Source: Neelides folsomi
Lineage: Eukaryota > Arthropoda > Collembola > Neelipleona > Neelidae
Direction: 5' to 3'
Length of the DNA: 64,000 bases
Assembly (NCBI GenBank): GCA_034687125.1
Contig: JAQGBZ010000094.1
Span: 124,001-188,000 of the forward strand
Shown here piece after piece: positions 35,801 through 46,803 of this stretch (position 1 is the first letter of the stretch; every line of letters starts with the position of its first letter). The notes beneath the pieces were generated by a model. That model had not been told where the DNA came from and made no database searches. It saw nothing but the letters and a program-made list of their open reading frames with translations. The translations under genes and the position numbers were made by a program.

Positions 35801-38800
35801 CAATATTTTGCTGTATAATGTGTAATGTTATACAGGGCACACCCATGTTATATTTAATTGACGTCTTAAAAGGAAGTTTGAATGCTTCATAAATATGATG
35901 TCTATACATAATTTATAAACTTTCCTAATTTATTTTTATCTCCTCTTTAACTTTAAGGAAGAGATGAAAGGGTAAATAAATTTCATTATCTCATCCTTGC
36001 ACTCCTTCAATAAGCTAGTGAAGTTTTAATACTCAGATAACCCATCGATATAAATACTTTAGGTAAAAGGGCTTTCTTTATCGACTTACCCTTGTTTGCA
36101 TGTTGGTGGTTTTATCTGGGAGAAGATAGACGCGGACATAGGAGTCGAACGGCAAGTTTGGATCCGGATCCAGACCAACCAAATCTTTACATTCAATCAC
36201 TGAAAATCCCATTTAGAAATTAATAAATAGTATATAAATATTGTCAGATTTAAAATATTGCATTATATTTAGAATAAAATAAATTTAAATATTGTAAAGT
36301 ATTAACCATTGACAAGAAGGTCAGCTGCTTCCCTATAAAGATTACAATTTTTAATTTCTTCAAGTTGATTCAACAGAAAATGAAATAAAAAATGGCTCAA
36401 AATAAAATTTTCCCAGAATCTATTATAAATGTGCTAAACTAATACTGTATTTACATAGTATTGTATATCATGTAATATGTATTTTTGTAAATGCTGAAAT
36501 GCGAAATAATTACAAATGGGTGCACTTATGGAATTTCTGTTGGATTATTAAATCAAGAGTTGGGAACAAGGCAGAATACATATGTGTGCATAAGTTGTTC
36601 CGTCAAATAAGATTCCCGTGAAAGGTTTGAAATTGACCTCGCTTAGGTTGTGAAGGCATTGTTGGTGGCATCTAAATTGGAGTGGAATGCACTTTATCCC
36701 CTCGACTCTTCAATATGGAAGGTGGGATGGTGGGATGATCCGCCATTATTATTCTCCCCTCCTCCGAGGAGATGGTGGGGAAATAATAAAAGAACTTTCC
36801 TCCTTTCTTCCCCGGTGGAATGAGCGGAATCTCGTCGGAGGAGATTGGAAATCCTCCTTCGTTTCTTCATATGTGAGGACGGAAAATAAAACCGAGTCCT
36901 CTGACCCGGAATCTCCTATTTCAATTCCAAATAATAATTCCGCCAAACGGATGAATTTGACATTTCATTATTTTTAATAAATGTCTCGCCGGAGTGTTGG
37001 GGAAAATTGTTCAATAGTTTGGACCATCTTCCTCATGTCAACTTGATCGGACGGGTCCCGGAGTACTGATTGTAACGCTTCCCTTCTTATGCCATTCTCT
37101 TCGTAACCCTTCCCTTCGTAGTATATACTCTTATTAATTTCTCATCGTACTATATTCTAATCTAAAGGTATTTTCATTGTATTCTAATCTTATCGTATAC
37201 CGTTTTCAAAGTAAGGTCAAATCATTGTATGGTCAATTTTATCGTGTATATGTTAAAATCATTATCTATGCATAGGTATGCATTTTGATGAATGCTTTAC
37301 ATGATTTACAAAAAGATATACTTATACAAATGAATAACTCTGAAATTAAGTTTGAGGATGACTCTTTTAAATATAGTGTATACAAACTATTTTATTTATG
37401 ATTAATATATTTTGGCGCATGGGTTATTTTTCGAGAAATGTTTTCCACATTCCTTATAATGTGACTCCAAGTTATTACTATCACATTATTTTATCCTGTA
37501 AATACCTTAACTACCTAATTCCTTCATCCTCCCCCTAAATAATCGAGTTTTTGAACTGTTTATTTTATTTGTCTTAAACTTGGTTATTTAGCTGGATTGT
37601 ATATTTCATCAAACTTTTTTCAATTTATTTGGTAAGTCTTAATATTATCTTTATATCTTAATTTTTACGATGAAAATATATTTCGATTAATAAAGTATAA
37701 GATGAATACGGTATACGATTAAAATTGAATACGAAGAAAAGTTAATACGAAGAGTAGTTTGTACGATGAGATGAGTATTACGAAGGGTTGTGTACGATTA
37801 AATTGTTTACGAAGAGAACGACATTACGAAGGGATGTGTTACTAAGAGCCATTATGGACCCGATCGGCCGGGGTAAATCCATTTACTTTTACCATTATTA
37901 TTCCCTTTTTATTATTCTTTACTAGACTTCCCAATTACCTCTAGCGTCAAATGATTTACCAAGAAAAACTAATATGTGAATCCCATTTAAAAAGTTTTAT
38001 GTCAACCTTTGACAATAAGTACATACAACATTGCAGTGACAATAAATTAGTTTGAGCAGTTATGCAAACGACTTCCAATTTCTATTATGGAAATGGTACG
38101 AATGAATGGGCCAGATTGAGAGGGTTGCCATTTGGACGGAAAATTTAAATCCCGCTTTTGATCCCGAGAGAACACAATAGAAAACTTTTGCTGATTTGTG
38201 ATTTGAACTATTTGAACCATATTTTCCCGATTCGAACCTTTTAAAAATATATTGCCAATTTATTCATACATTCTAAATTATTTTTGTCACTTGAAAAGGG
38301 ATAATATGGCTAGATAATTGAATCGGAATAAATAATAGCAAAACTACAATTTAACACACAATGAAGAAAAAACGGAAGATAAGAGACCAAAGTTTTCAAT
38401 TCAAAATTTGCCCTTTTCAAATCTCACTTTGCAAAGATCGTTTGAAGCCAACCTTATGAAGATAAGTTTCTTGCGGATGTAAGTACACGATATTGTATGT
38501 TGATGTGGCTTTCTTATTTCCTTCCATACAATAATCATTATTTGGTATGAAAGGAAGGAGAGATGAAAGGAAATTGACGTTTCTTTTCTCTTTTCCTTTT
38601 GAGAGCCAAAGGAAGACCCCAAAGCCTTTTAATGCTTCCAACTTCCATGTTTTTATTGGAGGTCTAAAATTCCTCCAAAGAAGGCCAAAGAGGATTTTGA
38701 AAAGATCAAATTGGACATTTCCACCCAAGTCCTTCATTTTCCCTTATGATTATTATCAATATTTGAACCAGTTTGTATGAAATAATTCATTCCCTCTCAT

Positions 38801-41800
38801 TTCAACTCTCCAAGGCAGATGATTAAAAGTTGCTCAAATGGTCCTTTCACTCCCATCATCTTTCCCATGTCCCTCCAGAGGAAACCTCCTTTTATTATAT
38901 GGGGGTTGGGAAGAAGAAGGATGGGGAAAGCGTGAGAGGGGCGCTGGTTCATTTACAAGTAAAATGAGGAAAAGTTGGCCATTGGAGAAAAAGAGAAGTG
39001 AAAAGGAGTGTAAAATTGAAGTTGCACTGGAGGAGGATAAACCATAATAATGCCCCTTGCATACATTCATAAATGATACACCTTAAATTCGTTTTGTTTC
39101 TCCAATTTCCATTCCTAAGTATAACTTAAGTAGCTTATAAGACTTCCTATGTTTTAACATTAAAGTGAGTCTTTTCCGTTCCTTTATAGACGATAAATAT
39201 GCGATGATCGTAGAATCGGCAGTTAAAATTAAAAATACTGACGCGTTTGCACCTTGAATCAAGTGGGAATTTGATATAATAATAAAATTGGAAGCATTGA
39301 GGAATCAGGAATCAAAAGGTAGGCTTACGTATCATATTCGACTCCTACAAGTAACTGGCCAGTAATGTGAGTCGTGTGCGTGTCAACTTCTCCCTCCAAA
39401 ACGACTGACGTGTCCGAACAAACTGTACAATTTCCAATAAACAAATACGAAAAACATGAAACTCGACTTAACAAATGGGTTTTTATTTGTGTATGTATGG
39501 ACCTTAATCCTTATAAATGATCACATGATAAGGGTTTATAAGGGACCTATTTAATGATAATATACAAATTGAATGTATCAATATTATTGCGATATAATTT
39601 GTAAAATATTTATAATTACTTACTTACAATTTCAAAAATATGGTACTCATAATCATACAAAATTATCTAGAGTAAGGTAAAAATTATGGAGGGTGTGAAA
39701 CAAAGAAGGAAATTTTCCTTTCATTATAACTTTTATATCGTAGATTAATGCGAACTTATATGAAATCATTCTTGGTTAGATTAACCAACTATTAAATATT
39801 GATTAAAAAACAAAAGCTGTATAAATTCATCTAGTTTTTGAAGACTGATTAAACTTGAAAATTAGTATTCTATTCAATTCTCATTCTCCTTGGATTTAAG
39901 CTGAACCGCCTTATTTATCTGCATATTTATAAGATGTCAAGATTTAGTTCGCTATTACCTAACTTTATTATTTGTTACTTAATTTTATAGAACAATGTCT
40001 GCGCATAGAATTTGGTAATTTACATTTCCTTTGATAGCTGATTTTCCCTCAATAGTCGTTATTTTTTTAGATAATAAAATTATATTTATAAAATGTATGT
40101 AATATAATTAATTATGTACATGCATGTAGAGTATATTAAGGTTTTCTTACCTGAGTCGCAAGACATGGCTCTTTGAAGAGCTGGGAAAGAAGATTCGGGG
40201 CTGGTGAGGTCTTCAGATCCCCCGCTCTCTGAGGACGCTTGTCTCAGCGAGGCCGACCGTGCGGATCTCAACAAATGAATGGAGTTGGTTACGTGTTGAG
40301 TGGGTCGAGGAGGTTCCTTCTCCTCCGCCGTCTCAAAGGAATTTAATGGATTTTTCCATAGAGCTCCACATGAGCTCGTCAGTGGCTCGTTGTATGGTGG
40401 CGTCGTCGTTTCTCCAATTACATCTAAACTGCTTCCCAGCGTCCTTCCCATTTTCTCACCCAATTGGTCCTTGCAATCGTGACTATTCGTTCCCAGACCG
40501 GTGAATTTGGCTGGTTGTTCCTCTAATGGAACTTTGCTCCCATTTGGTCGCTTCATGTCCTCAAACTCATTGTCCATCATAAGGCTCTTGGTCGCATCGG
40601 CGATTTTCTCCTTCTCGACCCGAATTTCCTCCCGCATCGACTCCAGCTCACGTTCCTCCAGCGATTTGCGAGAGAGGGGTAATTGGTCATACTCCTCCGT
40701 GTACTCATAATAGCTGGACTCGATGGGGTACTCGAAAGGGTTTGTAGACTTGAACCGCCCATTCTTCTTCCGTCCACTTGTTGGCAAACTCGACATCTCG
40801 GCCTCGAGACTCCTTTCAAGGATTCTCCGAGGGGAAAAAAACCCCTCGCCGCCCCCCTCCTTCCCTCGACCTTCGAAGGAGTGGGGGATTCCTCCGGAGC
40901 CGACTGCACTCCCCACCTCAGCAACAGATTGATCGAAGAACGGAGGAAGAGTTTGGTACGGAGGGTCGGAGGAGGAAAACAAAATCTCCCCGATGGAGAG
41001 CCCCGTGAGCTGGGCTTTCTCCACAATGGTCTTGTTATCATCTCCCTTCCACTCACCTCTCGCCCCGCCGTTCTCCCTCAACGTTTGAAAGGATTGGAAA
41101 GTGGAGAAGGTCTGAGAGATCAAATTGGAAGAGGCTTGGAGAATGGGAAGAAACGGGTTGGTGGCTGAGAGCTCCGGCCCCTTCATCTCACCATTCCCTG
41201 TTTCAACGGGTGGCGGGCATTTGGGAACCTGGAAAACATTACATGGGTTTTGGGGAATTAAATACTATAAACTTCTCACCTCGTGGAGAAATAAGGAGTC
41301 GAAAGGGCGAGGGTCTTTGAAGGCTTTTTCCTCAACTTGTGGCATTTCCCTCCCTTTGCTGTTCGAACCAGATGGGATGGTGAGGGTTGAGAACGTCGGC
41401 GGCGTCGGGGCCGGCCGGAGTGGTTGCGGAGGAATGGGCAAATCCTCGTTTCTGGTCAAACTTCCTGTGCTCGTTTGGCGAAGGAGCTGGTAATCATTCA
41501 ATGGTTTTTCTTGGGTTCCTCCTCGCAGCAACGTCCGCTCGGAGTCTGAGAGGATCTAAAGGAGGATTTATTGGTCATGATGGGCAAAGGCATGAATTGG
41601 AGGAGCGAGTGAAGCGGATACTTTCTACTCATGGTAATTGAAAGATGAGGGAAGAGCTAAATGGGAGAAGCGTGCGGTGAAGACGACTGACGACGAGAAG
41701 GAAAAGAAATGGGTCTGACCATAAATCCATTAGAGTTATACATGTGGTTTCGGGTGAGATGGATTTTCTCCTCGGGAGAAGAAGTGAGCCATGCTGAAAC

Positions 41801-41941
41801 CAAAGTCCATCCGCCCAGGTACCGGCAGAAGAAGAGAAACACAAACGCCAGGATTCCAAATACCCCAAATATCGTCACAGAAGCTTGAAAAGCTTCAAAT
41901 TCTCCCATTCTGTACAACAACGAACCGACGTTCTGAGTCAT
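32860..41941 (-). CDS. Syt12: Synaptotagmin-12 (Syt12/SRG1), 820 residues, 11 coding exons
   Basis: A membrane-anchored tandem-C2 protein of the exocytic pathway. Coding exons: 41941-41720, 41555-41280, 41228-40151, 39422-39329, 36332-36307 (26-nt micro-exon), 36199-36090, 34675-34466, 34036-33902, 33769-33650, 33175-33115, 32990-32860. Phases join throughout. Residues 21-38 are a transmembrane helix followed by Cys39, a possible palmitoylation site. A long linker (to about 545) contains proline-rich and Ser-rich parts and a charged coiled-coil-like segment ([20 protein letters not shown]). C2A is about 547-672 and C2B about 676-820. C2B carries Syt12 hallmarks: [47 protein letters not shown] and C-terminal WHSL. 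Loop aspartates are largely replaced (ATNKFSN in C2[10 protein letters not shown] and ADSSEAEG in C2B), so calcium-independent action is likely, as known for Syt12. The donors at 41720 and 33115 (GTCAGA, GTCAAT) and the GTTAAT donor after the micro-exon are weak. The first is the least certain. Confidence 0.95.
34928..35620. mobile_element. hAT-type non-autonomous element in a Syt12 intron, duplication CTATGTAG
   Basis: The ends are TAGGGAATAGAATTTATCGG at 34928 and, inverted from 35620, TAGGGAGTATAATCGATAAT. The 8-bp CTATGTAG occurs directly outside both ends (34920-34927 and 35621-35628). TAGGG termini with an exact 8-bp duplication fit hAT. The right subterminal region has repeated ATCGATAA/TTATCG motifs. 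No coding capacity. It lies between the Syt12 exons at 36199-36090 and 34675-34466, so it is removed by splicing. Confidence 0.87.
36333..39328 (-). other. Largest Syt12 intron (about 3 kb)
   Basis: It separates the exon ending the Ser-rich linker from the 26-nt micro-exon inside C2A. It contains the fold-back transposon at 37053-37861 and GC-richer patches at 36700-36960 and 38400-39050 with open frames on both strands. None of these has a supported start, splice site or domain, so I do not call exons. Confidence 0.6.
37053..37861. mobile_element. Fold-back element with long inverted arms, in a Syt12 intron
   Basis: The left end starts GGGTCCCGGAGTACTGATTG at 37053. The right end, inverted from 37861, starts GGGTCCATAATGGCTCTTAG. 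The arms stay similar for well over 100 bp, sharing AACRCWTCCCTTC, GTTCTCTTCGTAA and repeated CTTCGTA/ATCGTA motifs. Flanks are GATCGGAC (37045-37052) and GATCGGCC (37862-37869), an 8-bp duplication with one mismatch. The middle is AT-rich without coding capacity. The superfamily is unassigned; an 8-bp duplication with GGG ends would allow hAT, P or Merlin-like. Confidence 0.8.
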
Positions 41942-44900
41942 TTTTTATCTCATATTACCAAAAATATTCAAAATCCTCCATTTTTCAACTGTTCGCGGGC
42001 GTAATTAGCAGTATTCAGTGAATGGTATTCACTCTATGTAGTACTTGGCATTTCATAACGATGATGCTTCGAGGTGAAGGCGATTTGCATAAATATATGC
42101 ATGAATGAGGATTGGAGCCATTTGGTCCCAACACGCAACAACACTCTCCTTATAATAGCATTATACGCCCCATGCCTTGATTGATTATCCAATAGAAGAT
42201 TAAGCAAGGAAATTGATAGGACCAAGCCAAATCGGCTATGCTTCCCCATTCCACCAAATATCCATCAATTAATAAGTATAGACTTAATTACTTACTTAGC
42301 TATATATCTACTCTACTTTTAAACAGCCAGAATGGATTTTATAATTTGATGAATAAAACCTAACTACGATACCTTTCTTCATTATTCTTAATTCTGAAGC
42401 GGATGTGCAAAATTCTGTGCAACGCAATTGATTTATATTTACGATAATATAAAAATATTGAATGGATATCTAGCATAATTATTCTACACGACAAAGAAAT
42501 TATATACGCTGCGTATTTTCTTTTATTTGTACATTAATCAATATTTAGCATGCAATGTAGAACGTCAAATCCAAAATCTTTCTAATTTTTTAACGCTAAC
42601 TTAAGTTTAAATATAATACAGTAGTATATATTATGAAAGGTCATTCGGGTAAGAAATCAATGAGAAAATGAAAAATAAATTAAATACTTATTAAATTAAG
42701 AAACAGTATAAGCATGAAAATTTTTGCCCAAGGAAAAAAATACTTAAGATGTAAGTGGAAACTCCAAAATCCCTCTATTATTTAACTTCCATATGTATAA
42801 ATGCAGATACTCTTTTACGTGTGTAATAAAAAGAACATTAATTTTAGATTGGGCATTATCTAAAGTGCAGATATGCAAATATTGTATTTACTAATGTATA
42901 CATACCAATATGCGCAAAAGTTCTCCCAACTTTAATAATAATCCCATTAAACGAATATAAATTTATAAACATAATAACATGCTAAATACTATGTTAAATA
43001 CTTTCCACAATATGCAATGTTCCATATCGAGGAGAGAGAGAAGTTGAAGATCTTTCAGATCCGCACTTAATGCTTTTACTCCATTTTAAGAGGAGCCTTT
43101 ATCTAACAAAGCCAAAAATGTGCTTTTTATAAGAACTTGGTAGTTAGTTTAGGGAACGATGTTTGGAGAGTTTTCCTATTCAATCTCCCTTCACTCGTCG
43201 AGAGAAACCTGCGAAGTTGACAGAAAGAAATTAAGGAGAAAGCTTTCACCTTCGACCTTCATCACGTTCTTACATAAACTTACTTGCCTTCACATTTTTT
43301 CTCCTTTTCAGCCTTTGCTCAAGATGATTTACAAATATATAACTGCGTCGTATGAAGAGCCCTTCAAATATGTGATATGATTTTTAGTGATTCCGAAAGT
43401 AAACTTGCATACACAAAGGTAAGTATTAGTATCTGATACTGATAAGGTTTTACAAATAGTATACTAAATACTATATGGTGTTATTTGAATGCTACATTAT
43501 ATATATATATATGTGAATATTACTTCTATTATAATGCTAACTAACTAATTGCGTACTTTTTATATCATTTAATAGAGATGCCAACTGCATGTGATGTTTA
43601 AAATATCTTACACCACCCAGGGGGGATTTCTTTTTACACGGGAATAGAAGGAAAAGGAAATTGGGGCTAATGAATAAAATCCCAAGGCTTTCTCATTTCC
43701 GTCTCCTTCTCCTCATAATGAAAAGAGCGAGGAACATTTTTAACATTTTCACATGTTGGCAATTCCTTCTCTTAACCTCCACTTGCTTCCCGCACACGAA
43801 ATGTCTAACCAAACCAACGACCAAGTTCATGATAAATGAAAATGTTGAACTCAAAAGCTTTTACTCCCAAAGTCCACACGCATCGGCCATTATTTTCTTA
43901 GAATGTAACAGAGAATTCCTTTTTAATTAAATTTCTTCGACCGATTTATTCTTCTTCCAATTAACCAAATGGAGAAATAAAAATCATATAGGAGAGAAAA
44001 TGGGATTCTTTTCTAAAGAAGTCTGCGGTGGTTATTTTCAAAAATCCACAATGGGCGTCTTTGATTCATCCCCATCTTATTCAGCTCTTTTCTATGCACA
44101 TTTGAGGACGAACTTAACGTGATTTCTCAAGGGATTCATCCTCAAATCCCTCATCCTTCTCTTCCTTTATCGACTTCAATAACCCCCTTTTTCCTCTTCA
44201 ATCCGCTTAACCGCTATAGCCCATTTTACTCTCCTTTAATACCTCCAATTATACTTATTCAAACATCTCTAATGCACTTCAAAGAAAAATCCTATAGGAG
44301 AACAAAATTCAATTTATCATCTCCCGAGCTCTCACAAACTTCCCCGATGTTTATTTAAATAAATATTCGCATAAATAAGCAGATCTAATCTTTCCTATGC
44401 CTTCTCATTTCACTCTTCATTATTTTCATAAACCTCCGAGTCCCTCAGCTACTTAACATTTTACAAGCAAATCTAAAGTTATTTTAGTTTCCATTCTTCC
44501 AAAGTAAATGCATTTTGGTTTGGTTCTTTGCTTTCTGCGTCTCACTTTTTCTTTGATTTTTGTTTTTTATCGTTCAAGAAATTCTTGGAAATTCCTTTTG
44601 ATGTTAATTTCTCACTATATATTTACATTGCGGAAAATTGTATTGTTAGATGTTAAACGATAAGCATTAACTCAGAATTATAATTTTCTTTGGTAAAATT
44701 TTAAATGTCATAAAGGTAGATTTATACCTACATAGTTTACATACATTTATGTAATTGGTAGAAAATTATAATGTAAGTACTTGTTGATTCAAAAGGAGGA
44801 AAATTCCTTTGTAAATTCTTTACCATTTTCGTCTTACTCAAGGTATGAATAAGTGAAAGTCCTTTCCATCTTTATTTTCTCGACTCAAAGTGAAGAAATG

Positions 44901-45955
44901 ACGGTTGAAAGTCCTTTATTCCTTTCAAAACTTTTTTCTATCTGTTTCTATGTTCTTTTACGTTAAAATATTTCGATCCATTTGAGTCCATTTACGTTGC
45001 TCCAGCCACGGACGATACAAAGAAAAGGAAGATCTAAAAGTAGTATATAGGGTCCTATATATCCTTTCCCTATATTATTAGTGGATGTATCAAATTTCTT
45101 TCACTTTTCTTTCCAACTGAAAGTGGTAGGATTTGGAGAGATTGAACACGATGTGAGATGTTCTGGTTGGAATATCTGTCTTGCTTAAATATGGAATGAG
45201 TCTCTGATGTGCAATATATAATTTATTTACCTCCACATACATATAAATACTATATATTATTCCGTGAGTATTTCTTTATAGTGAACAAAACTTCATATAC
45301 ATATAATGTATATGACAAATGTATAACTACTTACATTTAGAATTAAATGAATAGCCTATAAGTAGCATGTATTACCAAGGACTAGTGAGTACTTCTCTAA
45401 AAGCCTACTATTATTATAAAAAGAACCAATACCCATTACTACCCTAATAAGTAATAAGAATCAAATTTCTAATTAATGTATAAGATTAAGAATTGCTTAG
45501 GAGCAGACACCTTAGCGATGAGATGGTTAATTAAAAATTTGTTTCAGCAAAATCAAAATTAATAATACTTAGCAATCTGCCTTTGAGCAATTTCAATGTT
45601 TCTTGGTTGGCTGCTAGGTTTGGAAAGTTTAGTTTTTAATGTCTGTAAGTAGGTTCATAATCTCTATCCATTTGTAGAATCAAATATGAACTTTAAATCA
45701 AGCTATATACAATCTTTTATATTTTGTATTTGAATTGTTGTACTGCCAATGGAGTTAAATGAACAATTAATAAAATTACAAATCGAAATGATGAAGAATG
45801 AAATGAAGAATAACATCTGTATTTAGTATTAATAAGTGCATTTACTAAATTTTACTCTTGAGCCAGGGTAGTGCATTGTGTGGATGGATGGGTATATGAC
45901 AGAAACTTATTATGTACTATGTTCAATACATGAGCATGGGAGTAAATGAATGGGG
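41942..45955. other. Syt12 upstream / intergenic, no gene seen
   Basis: About 4 kb upstream of the Syt12 start codon on its strand. Just upstream of the ATG there is CGCCCGCGAACAG then ATGAGATAAAAAATG, which could be 5' UTR. The remainder is AT-rich with a short TA repeat near 43498-43512. No conserved exon found. Syt12 5' exons may lie here or in the GC-rich island near 46 kb. Confidence 0.5.
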
Positions 45956-45963
45956 TATATAAA
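45956..45963 (+). promoter_or_regulatory. Candidate TATA box (TATATAAA)
   Basis: TATATAAAG lies about 30 bp before the left edge of a CpG-containing island and 120 bp before a signal-peptide-like ATG at 46083 on the same strand. Position is compatible with a plus-strand promoter. In such AT-rich DNA a chance match is quite possible. Confidence 0.3.
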
Positions 45964-46082
45964 GTGGAGTCTAATAAATGAATGCAGCCCGGTAGTTTTA
46001 TCACTCTCTGGCTAAGGAAGAATAATGAGAAGAGGGGGAAATTCTCGTGTACGTCGCCTCCGACTTTCCCAAGTAGTCAGTC

Positions 46083-46325
46083 ATGAAGGGTTCGATACGT
46101 ACAAAGCGGATTCTGGCCTGGTTCGTCTCTGTCATTGGGTGAGTGATGCGAGCAGCAGCGGAGAGTGTGAGTGTAGAAGCGAAGACGGAGAGAAAAAGAG
46201 CATTTGTAATTGACCTCACCAGATTGAGGGTTCCTTGGATGGTGGGCACATTGGGGTGCCTTCCCCTCCGTTGGACGAGCTCTGGTGCAGACACACGAGA
46301 GGGTCGTCTCCCTCCTGTCGACTGA
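46083..46325 (+). CDS. Possible small secreted/membrane protein (two short exons), speculative
   Basis: In a GC-rich island (about 46000-46620) an ATG at 46083 begins MKGSIRTKRILAWFVSVIG, a basic then hydrophobic start like a signal peptide. It runs straight into a consensus donor GTGAGT at 46139. An acceptor (CTCACCAG, exon from 46223) keeps phase and gives a 52-residue product ending at TGA 46325. The island has open frames in almost every register on both strands because of its composition, so the downstream exon could be quite different. It could equally be the 5' end of a longer gene or an untranslated first exon of Syt12 on the other strand. I do not recognise a family. Confidence 0.2.
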
Positions 46326-46803
46326 GCCCGAAACTTTCCCTGCTTCCCCTTCCCGATCCACATGGAGGGCCCGAATGGATCCGAACGTCCCTTTCATTCA
46401 CTCCGCTTTGCCGCCCGCTTCCGCAATCGCATTCTCAACTCCTCACCATAACCTGAGAGAGCTTGAGGGAAAATTGTCCACCTGCCCTCAACTCCCTTCA
46501 TAATCCACTCCAATTTAACATTCGGAGGACCATTTAATTTATTGTAATTTGGAATATTTCGAACCCGCTCGTTGGACCGAACGGAGCTGGTGGGTCTTGA
46601 GGATATGGTTTTACTTGCGTCCATAAGGCTGAATGAAAGTCATATCATTACTCCCGGTTGAGTAAATGAAGGAAAGAGCTCATTTGCCTCCCTCCTTTAC
46701 AGAGGAAAACCTTCATCTTCTTTATGATGGGACTAAATTGAGAGGCCAAATCCCCAAATGAAACAATTAATAAAGCTCAAATTCACTCGTGCTCAGTATA
46801 CAA

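Noticed and set aside
36687-36977. Overlapping plus and minus ORFs in a GC-richer patch of the Syt12 intron
   Set aside because: Neither strand shows splice sites in phase with Syt12 or a domain; no independent gene signals.
46394-46624. 76-codon minus-strand ORF beginning MDASKTISSRPTSS
   Set aside because: Starts with a plausible ATG, but has no recognisable domain and no clear donor, and the island is open in most frames on both strands.
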